Shown here piece by piece: positions 14,328 to 21,468 of a stretch of DNA of 36,987 bases; the first letter of the stretch is position 1; each line of letters opens with the position of its first letter. Origin of the DNA: Planctomycetota bacterium (lineage in GTDB: Bacteria > Planctomycetota > Phycisphaerae > Phycisphaerales > UBA1924); assembly GCA_003697045.1 (NCBI GenBank), contig RFGK01000187.1, forward strand, positions 1 through 36,987, in the 5' to 3' direction. The notes under the pieces were generated by a model. The model searched no databases. It was not told the DNA's origin and saw only the letters and a list, made by a program, of their open reading frames with translations. The position numbers and the translations under genes were made by a program.

Positions 14328-15036
14328 CGGCCATCTCCGAGACCGACGAAGCAGCGAGCTGTTCGATCGCCTCAAGCAGCCACGACGCAAACGCACGTTT
14401 TGTCATCGGGCCCGGGGTTGGCTTTGGATTCTTGAATGGGGTGTGCGGTGCGGCGATGAGCACGGCCTCGATCGTTTCAGAATCCATCGTTTCCAATGGA
14501 TTGGCAACCACCAGATCGATGCCTTTGCGCTCAAGCTTTGATTGTGCCGAGGCGATCAGCTGCTCTCGCGGCTCAAGGGCAAAGCCGACAAAGACCTGGC
14601 CCGGACGCCGAAGCCGTTGGCACCCGGCCAGGAGGTCCGGCGTGGGCTCGAGCTCGAGGACCATCTTTGCGTCGGTGCGTCGGTGCTTGCCGTTGAGCTG
14701 CCCGGGCTTGAGAATCGGGCGATAGTCGGCAACCGCGGCTGCCATGATCAGGACGTCAGTTTGCGGCACCAGCTCGGCCAGGAGAGACTCAAGCTCGGCT
14801 GTGGTTCGAAAGCCCCGGATTGTCACGCTCGGATCGCTCGGACGGCGGGAGTCACACCCTGCCAGCAGCGTCACATGCCAGCCGGCCTGGACGGCCGCAT
14901 CTGCAAGCGCCGCTCCGAGGCGTCCTGAGGATCGATTGCCGATAAACCGGACCGCATCAATGGGCTCCTGTGTCGGCCCGGAAGTAATCAACAGCCGACG
15001 GGTGGAAGCGCAATGTTCGGATGTGGCATCTGTCAT
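14320..15036 (-). CDS. coaB: phosphopantothenate--cysteine ligase (CoaB domain only)
   Basis: Coenzyme A biosynthesis: joins 4'-phosphopantothenate and cysteine using a nucleotide triphosphate. ATG 15036 (MTDATSEHC) is preceded by AAGGAG at 8 bases, clearly better than the ORF-track start at 15108. The 238-aa product covers only the DFP/CoaB half of the usual bifunctional CoaBC (about 400 aa). Visible motifs are LLITSGPTQEPIDAVRFIGNRSSGRLGAALADAA, MAAAVADYRP, KMVLELEPTPDLL, VFVGFALE and GIDLVVANPL. The flavin-dependent CoaC decarboxylase half is absent here and must be encoded elsewhere. The stop overlaps the start of the methyltransferase fusion. It is divergent from the first pilus ATPase gene across 198 bases. 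Confidence 0.93.
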   Translation of the reverse strand: MTDATSEHCASTRRLLITSGPTQEPIDAVRFIGNRSSGRLGAALADAAVQAGWHVTLLAGCDSRRPSDPSVTIRGFRTTAELESLLAELVPQTDVLIMAAAVADYRPILKPGQLNGKHRRTDAKMVLELEPTPDLLAGCQRLRRPGQVFVGFALEPREQLIASAQSKLERKGIDLVVANPLETMDSETIEAVLIAAPHTPFKNPKPTPGPMTKRAFASWLLEAIEQLAASSVSEMADA

Positions 15037-15234
15037 GGCTCGGACTCCTTCGGATGGTAGACGAACCAACCCCGGAACCGGACTGGCCGGCATACGGAAG
15101 ATGGGCATAGCCGGAGTGGATGCGCGGCCTTGTGCAGCCCTGCGTCCTACAGTCTCCGACGAGCCGCACCTACGAAGCGGGTGGTTTGTGCCTGCGCATA
15201 CCTGCAGGACACCGAACAGGGGACGACACGACCA
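15037..15234. other. 198-base divergent intergenic region upstream of the pilus block
   Basis: This spacer must hold the minus-strand promoter for coaB and the plus-strand promoter for the 17-kb pilus/secretion block. Apart from AAGGAG before coaB and AGGGGA about 12 bases before the plus-strand ATG, I see no convincing -35/-10 pair, riboswitch or operator. The ORF-track extension of the plus-strand gene into it (from 15130) has no homology to the family N-terminus. Confidence 0.5.
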
Positions 15235-16953
15235 ATGGCACGATCGCGGAAGAAACTCGGGGACATCCTCGTCGGATGGGGTGTTCTAAGCAAAGAGGAC
15301 CTGGCAAGCGCGATCAAGGCTGCAAAGGCGACTGGACGCAGGCTCGGCGAAACCCTCGTCGAAGGCGGGTTCTGCTCTGAGGAACACGTCGCAAAGGCGC
15401 TTGCGGACCAGTTTGGCATGCAGTACGTCGATCTTTCAGCAAGCGAAGTCGCCAGTCAGATCGACATGAAGGCAATCGATGAGTCGCTGGTGAAGCGATA
15501 CCACGTCCTGCCGATGGGGAAAGCCTCGGGCAAGCTTCAACTCATCATCCACGATCCGCTTGATCTCGATCTGCTCGAAAACCTCCGCTTCAGGCTCAAC
15601 TCGCAGATCGAGCCGCGGATCGCCAGCAAGACCCAGATCAAGGCATTTATTGAGGGAAGACGCCCGGAACGCCAGGTGGCACCGGACGAATCACTCGTGA
15701 CTGAATCGATCGACCGAACCATCGACCGCTCGGTGGATCGGTCCATGGACAAGTCCATCGATGTCACTTCCGAAGACGCCCCGATTGTGCGTCTGTGCAA
15801 CCGGATTCTCTCTGAAGCGGTACGAATGCGCGCCTCAGATATTCACATCGAACCCATGGGCGATCGGGTTCGCCTGCGTTATCGCATCGATGGCGTGTGC
15901 ATGGAACGCGACAACCTTCCCAAGCGCATGCAAAACGCCCTGCTCAGTCGCGTCAAGCTCATGGCCGGGATGAACATCGCTGAAAAGAGAGTCCCGCAGG
16001 ACGGCCGCATCAAGATCCCCGTCGACGATACGCTCATCGATTACCGCGTCTCGGCGTGCCCTGCTTACCACGGCGAGAGCGTCGTGCTTCGTATTCTCCG
16101 TCCCGAGTCCGTGCGCATCGGATTGGCAAACCTTGGGTTTGAGCCGGACAATCTCGAGGTTTTCAACCGCATCATCCGGCGCCCGAACGGCATCTTCCTC
16201 GTCACCGGCCCGACCGGCTCAGGCAAGACCACCACGCTCTATTCGGCCCTTGACGTGCTCAACCGTCCCGACCGCAAGATCATCACCGCCGAAGATCCAG
16301 TCGAATACAACTTCGAAGGCATCAACCAGTGCCAGGTGCGGGAAAGCATCGGGCTGACATTCCAGGCGATCCTCCGATCCATGCTCCGCCAGGCGCCAAA
16401 CATCATTCTCGTTGGTGAGATTCGCGACCGCGAAGTGGGGGAGATTGCCATTCAGGCTGCCCTGACCGGGCACCTCGTCTTCAGCACGCTGCACACCAAC
16501 GACGCGCCCAGCGCCATCACCCGCCTGATCGATATGGGCATCAAGCCCTTCCTCGTGGCAAGTTCGATCCAGGCGATCATGGCCCAACGACTTGTCCGCG
16601 TCCTGTACGATGGCTCAAAACAGCTCGCAGAGAAGGAAGACCTCGATCCGAAGTACCTCCAGCTCATCGGGCTGAGCATGGAAGAGGCGCTTGGCAGAGT
16701 CTACAAGCCGGTTCCCTGCCCCGAGGCGGAGACTGGGTACAAGGGACGTCAGGGCATTTTTGAGCTGTTGCAGATGAACGCGGAGCTGCGCGATTTGGCA
16801 TTCAAGCTGGCGACAGTGAGCGAGCTTCGCCAGGCGGCACTCAACGCCGGCATGCGCCCGCTTGTCGCAGACGGGCGCATCAAGGTGCTCAACGGCGTGA
16901 CGACGCCCGCAGAAGTCGCGCGCGTCAGCCAGGTGGATGAATCAGGGACGTGA
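15235..16953 (+). CDS. gspE: GspE/PilB-family assembly ATPase, first copy
   Basis: Cytoplasmic hexameric ATPase powering pseudopilus or pilus assembly. ATG 15235 (MARSRKKLGDILV) is where MshEN-type homology begins. The 572-aa product has an N-terminal MshEN/T2SSE_N region with tandem KLGDILVGWGVL and RLGETLVEGGFC half-motifs (residues 7-55). A linker follows with five tetrapeptide repeats of [ST]-hydrophobic-D-[RK]. The ATPase core has ASDIHIEPMGDRVRLRYRIDGV, Walker A GPTGSGKTT (about 325), the Asp box (TAEDPVEYNFEGINQ) and Walker B ILVGEIRD (about 391), then TGHLVFSTLHTNDA. The C-terminal zinc tetracysteine of most GspE/PilB proteins is missing: only one Cys remains, in PVPCPEAETGYKGRQGIFELL. 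It heads the block, 43 bases before pilT. Confidence 0.94.
   Translation: MARSRKKLGDILVGWGVLSKEDLASAIKAAKATGRRLGETLVEGGFCSEEHVAKALADQFGMQYVDLSASEVASQIDMKAIDESLVKRYHVLPMGKASGKLQLIIHDPLDLDLLENLRFRLNSQIEPRIASKTQIKAFIEGRRPERQVAPDESLVTESIDRTIDRSVDRSMDKSIDVTSEDAPIVRLCNRILSEAVRMRASDIHIEPMGDRVRLRYRIDGVCMERDNLPKRMQNALLSRVKLMAGMNIAEKRVPQDGRIKIPVDDTLIDYRVSACPAYHGESVVLRILRPESVRIGLANLGFEPDNLEVFNRIIRRPNGIFLVTGPTGSGKTTTLYSALDVLNRPDRKIITAEDPVEYNFEGINQCQVRESIGLTFQAILRSMLRQAPNIILVGEIRDREVGEIAIQAALTGHLVFSTLHTNDAPSAITRLIDMGIKPFLVASSIQAIMAQRLVRVLYDGSKQLAEKEDLDPKYLQLIGLSMEEALGRVYKPVPCPEAETGYKGRQGIFELLQMNAELRDLAFKLATVSELRQAALNAGMRPLVADGRIKVLNGVTTPAEVARVSQVDESGT
15706..15765 (+). repeat. in-frame tetrapeptide repeat in the ATPase linker
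   Basis: Five consecutive tetrapeptides read SIDR-TIDR-SVDR-SMDK-SIDV, between the MshEN-like region and the ATPase core. The codons differ between units, so the repeat is conserved at the protein level and is not a recent DNA slippage product. It probably forms an amphipathic or charged linker. Confidence 0.85.
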
Positions 16954-16996
16954 ATAAGGCAGGCGCAAAGCGTCTGAATGGGTTCAGGAGCAGATC

Positions 16997-18121
16997 ATGT
17001 CAACCATGCAAATCGACCGCCTGCTGGATACGGTGGTCAAGACCGGCGCGAGCGATCTTCACCTTACTGTCGGAAGGCCGCCCACCATTCGACTGCACGG
17101 CGGGCTGCGCAATCTTCAAACCAAGACCATCGACTCGGACGACATGGTTGGGCTCATGAAGTCCATCACCCCCGAGCGGAATCAGCAGGAGCTGCAGGAA
17201 GAAGGAGGCACCGACTTCGGGTTTGCCTACGGCGATGCCGCCCGCTTTCGCGTGTCGGTCTTTCGCCAGCGCGGGGATATTGCCATCGTTCTTCGCCAGA
17301 TTCCCAACCAGCTCCTCTCGTTTGAACAAATCGGCCTGCCGGATATGTGCAAGGATCTGATCCGTCGCCCCCGAGGTCTTTTCCTCGTGACCGGTCCGAC
17401 CGGTTCCGGCAAGACGACTTCGCTTGCGACGATGATCGACTACATCAACACCTACATGGACCGTCACATCGTCACCATGGAAGATCCGATCGAGTATTAC
17501 CACTATCACAAGAAGTCGATCGTCAATCAGCGCGAAGTCGGCAACGATGTTCCGAGCTTTGCCGAGGCGCTGCGTCGGGCGCTGCGCCAGGACCCCGATG
17601 TCATTCTCGTCGGCGAGATGCGTGACCTGGAGACGATCGAAGCCGCGGTGCGGGCTGCGGAAACCGGCCACCTCGTGTTTGGGACTTTGCATACCACCGG
17701 GGCTGCCAAGACCATCGACCGCCTTGTGGATGCGTTCCCGGTGGATCAGCAGAACCAGATCCGGGTGCAGCTGTCCACGGCTCTGATCTGCATCCTCAGC
17801 CAGGTACTCATGAAGCGGCAGGATATCCCCGGGCGCGTTGCTGCCTACGAGTTCCTTGTGGTGACGCCGGCCATTGCCAACCTGATTCGCGACAACAAGA
17901 GCTTCCGCATCGATTCGATGATCCAGACCGGCAAGAAGTACGGGATGCAGCTACTGGATGACCACCTGTGGTCACTGTACCGCCGGGGCTGGATCTCCGC
18001 AGAAGAGATGATTGACAAGTGCAAGAATCAAGCTGACCTTACGAACAAGGTCCATGCTGCGGGCGGGACAATCGGTCGAGTGGAGCTTGACGATGTGATC
18101 GAGCACGGAACTGAGGAGTGA
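16997..18121 (+). CDS. pilT: PilT-type twitching/retraction ATPase
   Basis: Cytoplasmic hexameric ATPase that drives type IV pilus retraction. ATG 16997 has AGGAG about 7 bases upstream. The 374-aa length fits PilT (345-375). Motifs are ASDLHLTVGRPP near the N-terminus, Walker A GPTGSGKTT (about residue 133), MEDPIEYYH (Asp box), QREVGNDVPSFAEALRRALRQDPDVILVGEMRD (Walker B), the His-box TGHLVFGTLHTTGAAKTIDRLVDAFP and the PilT-diagnostic C-terminal AIANLIRDNK (AIRNLIRE in canonical PilT). Its presence between two assembly ATPases argues for a retractile pilus rather than a plain type II secretion system. The next gene is 194 bases away, behind a structured leader. Confidence 0.96.
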   Translation: MSTMQIDRLLDTVVKTGASDLHLTVGRPPTIRLHGGLRNLQTKTIDSDDMVGLMKSITPERNQQELQEEGGTDFGFAYGDAARFRVSVFRQRGDIAIVLRQIPNQLLSFEQIGLPDMCKDLIRRPRGLFLVTGPTGSGKTTSLATMIDYINTYMDRHIVTMEDPIEYYHYHKKSIVNQREVGNDVPSFAEALRRALRQDPDVILVGEMRDLETIEAAVRAAETGHLVFGTLHTTGAAKTIDRLVDAFPVDQQNQIRVQLSTALICILSQVLMKRQDIPGRVAAYEFLVVTPAIANLIRDNKSFRIDSMIQTGKKYGMQLLDDHLWSLYRRGWISAEEMIDKCKNQADLTNKVHAAGGTIGRVELDDVIEHGTEE

Positions 18122-18218
18122 GTTTCGGCTTGCAATGTTCGTATTCTGGGCGGCATGAATCGGATTCGGTGCCGCTCGAAAAGGCAATTTCAAAGTGTCT
18201 CAACGAAAAGCCTTGCCA

Positions 18219-18242
18219 TGTTCGGGTGTTCGGCCTTGAACA
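18219..18242 (+). other. stem-loop in the pilT to second ATPase spacer (upstream hairpin)
   Basis: TGTTCGGG and the CCTTGAACA side form an 8-bp stem that includes two G-T pairs. It lies in the 194-base spacer and is followed 22 bases later by a stronger stem-loop. It has no T run. Together the two suggest a structured mRNA leader, but this is a by-eye fold. Confidence 0.35.
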
Positions 18243-18263
18243 GGGAAGGCATTTGTGTCGAAT

Positions 18264-18294
18264 GGGGAAGTAAGGCGCTCTGTGCCTTTTCCCC
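18264..18294 (+). promoter_or_regulatory. strong stem-loop in the leader of the second GspE/PilB gene
   Basis: GGGGAA-gt-AAGGC pairs with GCCTT-TTCCCC: 11 base pairs, a 2-base bulge and a 7-base loop. It ends 21 bases before the ATG and about 14 bases before the GGGAG ribosome binding site. It could be an mRNA processing or stability element, an attenuator, or a translation-control hairpin. No long T tract follows. Confidence 0.5.
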
Positions 18295-18315
18295 GGGCGA
18301 TCCTGGGAGTCGATC

Positions 18316-20049
18316 ATGCCGATGCCAGACCCATCAGAACTGAAAGGACGCAAGCTCGGGCGCGTGCTCACCAAAATGGGTGTCGTGACGCGCGAGCAGG
18401 TGCACGAAGCGCTGGGCATCCAGAAGACGCGTCGCATTCCGATCGGCCAGCTTCTGGTCGAGCTGGGGTATTGCACTCAGAAGGATGTGGATGCGGCGCT
18501 TGCCGGGCAGGCGGGCATGGCATATGTCGATCTCTCCGATCTCGAGTTATCAGACGAAGTGCGCGATTCGATCCCGGCGGAGAATGCGCGGGCCTATCAG
18601 GTCATCCCGCTTGAGTACAACCAGAAGGCTCGCAAGATCAAGATCGCGATGAAGAGTCCGGACAATTTCCGGGCGGTGGACGATCTTCGTCTGCTGATGA
18701 GTTTCGACGTTGAGGCCGTCGTCGCGGACCCGGAACGCATCGACCAGTTGCTCGAAAAGTACTACGCCAAAGAGGAGTCGATGGTCGATGTGGTCTCGGC
18801 TCTGGCGTCGGATTCGAAGTTCCAGGGGCTTGCCGAGCGAGGCACGTCCATTGATCTCGACGCGGTTGCCGAGGCTGCGGGGGACAATCAGGTCATCAAG
18901 CTGCTGAATTTGGTGCTTTTGCAGGCCATTCGCGATCGGGCTTCGGATATTCACCTGGAGCCGTTCGAGAATGAGTTCAAGATCCGCTATCGCATCGATG
19001 GTGTGCTTTACGAGATGGTGCCTCCGCCCAAGCACCTCGGCCCGGCGATCACCAGTCGTGTGAAGGTCATGGCCAATCTTGACATTGCCGAGCGGCGTCT
19101 GCCGCAGGACGGTCGCATTGAGCTGACCGTGGGGGGCAATCCGATTGACCTGCGTGTGGCGGTGCTGCCGACGATTTATGGTGAGAGTGTCGTGCTTCGC
19201 GTGCTTGACCGATCCAACGTGCAGCTTCGGCTGGACAAGATCGGGTTCCGTGAGGATGACCTGGAGCGATTTCGTCATTTGATTCACAAGCCGAACGGGA
19301 TTGTGGTCGTGACCGGGCCGACGGGTTCGGGTAAGACGACGACGCTCTATGCGGCGCTGGCAGAGTTGAATGACGTCGAGACGAAGATTCTCACAGCAGA
19401 GGATCCGGTCGAGTATGACATTGACGGGCTGTGCCAGGTGCAGATGAATGAGGAAGTGGGGCTGACGTTTGCCCGTGCGCTGCGATCGTTTCTGCGCCAG
19501 GACCCGGACGTGATTCTCGTGGGGGAGATACGCGACCTTGAGACGGCGCAGATTGCGGTGCAGGCGTCGCTGACCGGCCACCTCGTGTTGAGCACGTTGC
19601 ACACGAATGACGCGCCCAGTTCGATCATTCGTCTTGTTGATCTCGGGATGGAGCCGTTTCTTCTCACCGCGACGATCGAGGGGATCGTTGCTCAGCGTCT
19701 GGTGCGCACGCTTGATCCGAAGGTCAAGGAGGAGTATCAGCCGACGGCCGAGGAGTTGCTCGAGCTTGCGCTCACGCCGGAGGATGTTCGTGGTCGCACG
19801 TTTTTCCGCCCGGGACATACCGATGAGATCGGTGGCGGCTTCAAGGGCCGCATGGCGTTGTTTGAGATCATGGAAATGGATGACCAGCTGCGTGAGCTCG
19901 TGATGAAAGAGGCCAGCACAGCGGTTCTGCGCGAGCAAGCCCGTCGTCGGGGGATGCGTTCGCTTCGTGAGAGCGGACTGATGGCGATCTACGAGGGGTT
20001 GACGACGATTGACGAAGTTGTCCGTGAGACGATCGCGGAGGATTCATAA
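18316..20049 (+). CDS. gspE: GspE/PilB-family assembly ATPase, second copy
   Basis: Paralogue of the first copy, 577 aa, cytoplasmic. ATG 18316 has GGGAG six bases upstream. An MshEN-like N-terminus carries two half-motifs (KLGRVLTKMGVVTREQVHEAL and IGQLLVELGYCTQKDVDAAL, residues of about 12-60). The T2SSE core follows with ASDIHLEPFENEFKIRYRIDGV, Walker A GPTGSGKTT (about 334), AEDPVEYDIDGLCQVQ, Walker B ILVGEIRD and TGHLVLSTLHTNDAPSS. The zinc tetracysteine is entirely absent: the region reads RTLDPKVKEEYQPTAEEL...GGGFKGRMALFEIM without Cys. Synonymous codon choice differs from the first copy (ACG, GGG and GGT instead of ACC and GGC in identical motifs). It is followed 78 bases later by the platform protein gene, probably its direct partner. 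Confidence 0.94.
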   Translation: MPMPDPSELKGRKLGRVLTKMGVVTREQVHEALGIQKTRRIPIGQLLVELGYCTQKDVDAALAGQAGMAYVDLSDLELSDEVRDSIPAENARAYQVIPLEYNQKARKIKIAMKSPDNFRAVDDLRLLMSFDVEAVVADPERIDQLLEKYYAKEESMVDVVSALASDSKFQGLAERGTSIDLDAVAEAAGDNQVIKLLNLVLLQAIRDRASDIHLEPFENEFKIRYRIDGVLYEMVPPPKHLGPAITSRVKVMANLDIAERRLPQDGRIELTVGGNPIDLRVAVLPTIYGESVVLRVLDRSNVQLRLDKIGFREDDLERFRHLIHKPNGIVVVTGPTGSGKTTTLYAALAELNDVETKILTAEDPVEYDIDGLCQVQMNEEVGLTFARALRSFLRQDPDVILVGEIRDLETAQIAVQASLTGHLVLSTLHTNDAPSSIIRLVDLGMEPFLLTATIEGIVAQRLVRTLDPKVKEEYQPTAEELLELALTPEDVRGRTFFRPGHTDEIGGGFKGRMALFEIMEMDDQLRELVMKEASTAVLREQARRRGMRSLRESGLMAIYEGLTTIDEVVRETIAEDS

Positions 20050-20095
20050 GAACGTCGCCGGTGTGCCATTGGGCGCTCGGCAAGGTGACACGAGG

Positions 20096-20111
20096 GGCCG
20101 ACACATCGGCC
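20096..20111 (+). other. short hairpin just upstream of the gspF ribosome binding site
   Basis: GGCCGA-caca-TCGGCC is a perfect 6-bp stem with a 4-base loop, ending 3 bases before the GGAG that serves the ATG at 20128. It may influence translation of the platform protein or mark an RNA processing site. No T tract is present. Confidence 0.4.
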
Positions 20112-20127
20112 TGTGGAGAAACGCGAG

Positions 20128-21420
20128 ATGACGACGTTTGCCTACGAAGCGATTGACGCGGCGGGCAAGACTCAAAAAGGCACCATCGAGGCTGCCAACA
20201 GCGAGGAAGCGATCCGGGCCATCAAGAACAAGGGCTACTTCCCGCAATCGGTCAAGCCGGCAAAGGCGAAGAAGAGCGCCAAGCCAGCGGATGGGGCAGC
20301 GCCGGTCAAGAAGAAGAAGCGGAGGGGCGGAACCACGTTTGCCATCGGCGGCGTTTCGGCCAAGAAGCTCACGACGTTTACTCGTCAGCTTTCGACGCTT
20401 CAGGACGCCGGTTTGCCGCTCTTGCGTTCTCTGCAGATTCTCGAAAGTCAGCAGCGTCCGGGGCTGATGAAGAACATCCTCGCGGGCGTATGTGAAGAGG
20501 TAGAGGGCGGGACAAGCCTTTCGGAGAGCATGGCCAAGTTCCCCAAGGCATTTGACCGTTTGTATGTGAAGATGGTCAATGCCGGCGAAGTGGGCGGCGT
20601 GCTCGACATCATCCTCCAGCGCCTGGCCGAGTTCATGGAAAAGAGTCAGCGTCTGAAGAGGAAGATCAAGGGCGCGATGGTCTATCCGATCGTCGTCGTG
20701 TCGATCGCGCTGATCATTCTGACGGCGATCATGGTGTTCATCATTCCGAAGTTTGAAGCGATCTTCAATGACTTCGGCGTTGATCTCCCGTTGCTGACCG
20801 TGTGGCTGATCAACACCAGCCGCTGGTTCGGCGGGGCAAACCCGGGGCAGAAGATTCCGGGCGGTGCGATTGTGTTCATCGGGCTGGTTGTCGGGTTCAT
20901 TCTCATCAAGCTGTCGCGCAAGACCCCTCCGGGCAAGGCGCTGACCGACATCCTGATTCTCTGGCTTCCGATTTTCGGCGGCCTGGTGCGCAAGACGGTC
21001 ATCGCGCGATTCACGCGGACGCTCGGAACGCTGATTTCCGCGGGCGTGCCGATTCTCGAAGCGGTGACGATCACCAAGGAAACTTCCGGCAACTACGTGT
21101 TCGAAAAGGCCCTGGGCAAGGTGCACGATTCGATCCGCGAGGGTGAGACGTTTGCCGGGCCTTTGCGTGAGAGCAAGACGTGCGATCCGATCGTGGTGAA
21201 CATGATCGACGTGGGCGAGGAGACGGGCGAGCTGGACGTGATGCTCTTGAAGATCGCGGACAACTACGACGAAGAAGTCGACGTGGCGGTCGCTTCGCTC
21301 GTCTCGCTGCTTGAGCCTCTCATGGTCGTCCTGCTGGGCGGCATGGTCGGCACGATCGTGGTGGCGATGTTCCTTCCGCTGGTGGCGATGATCGAGTCGC
21401 TGCAGGGCGGCGGGCTCTAA
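20128..21420 (+). CDS. gspF: GspF/PilC-family inner-membrane platform protein
   Basis: Polytopic inner-membrane protein that couples the assembly ATPase to pilin insertion. ATG 20128 (MTTFAYEAIDAAGKTQKGTIEA) matches the family N-terminus and has GGAG upstream; the ORF-track GTG 20113 is less likely. The 430-aa product has the N-terminal cytosolic part, a Lys/Ala-rich linker of about 25 residues (KPAKAKKSAK, KKKKRRGG), then two T2SSF domains: LTTFTRQLSTLQDAGLPLLRSL...MVNAGEVGGVLDIIL with a membrane helix (VYPIVVVSIALIILTAIMVFIIP), and TRTLGTLISAGVPILEAV...MIDVGEETGELDVML ending in a hydrophobic helix. The length fits the family (400-420) plus the linker. Confidence 0.95.
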   Translation: MTTFAYEAIDAAGKTQKGTIEAANSEEAIRAIKNKGYFPQSVKPAKAKKSAKPADGAAPVKKKKRRGGTTFAIGGVSAKKLTTFTRQLSTLQDAGLPLLRSLQILESQQRPGLMKNILAGVCEEVEGGTSLSESMAKFPKAFDRLYVKMVNAGEVGGVLDIILQRLAEFMEKSQRLKRKIKGAMVYPIVVVSIALIILTAIMVFIIPKFEAIFNDFGVDLPLLTVWLINTSRWFGGANPGQKIPGGAIVFIGLVVGFILIKLSRKTPPGKALTDILILWLPIFGGLVRKTVIARFTRTLGTLISAGVPILEAVTITKETSGNYVFEKALGKVHDSIREGETFAGPLRESKTCDPIVVNMIDVGEETGELDVMLLKIADNYDEEVDVAVASLVSLLEPLMVVLLGGMVGTIVVAMFLPLVAMIESLQGGGL

Positions 21421-21468
21421 GTTCGGTGTGACGGAGTTGGCATGCCGGGCTTGGCAAGGAGTGATGCG

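Noticed and set aside
18180-18300. Possible c-di-GMP (GEMM) riboswitch in the pilT to second ATPase spacer
   Set aside because: The location and hairpins made it attractive, but the conserved GEMM core sequences are not present. Only generic structure can be supported.
18550-19938. 462-aa minus-strand ORF opposite the second GspE/PilB gene
   Set aside because: Antisense shadow; the plus strand carries intact Walker motifs over the same span.
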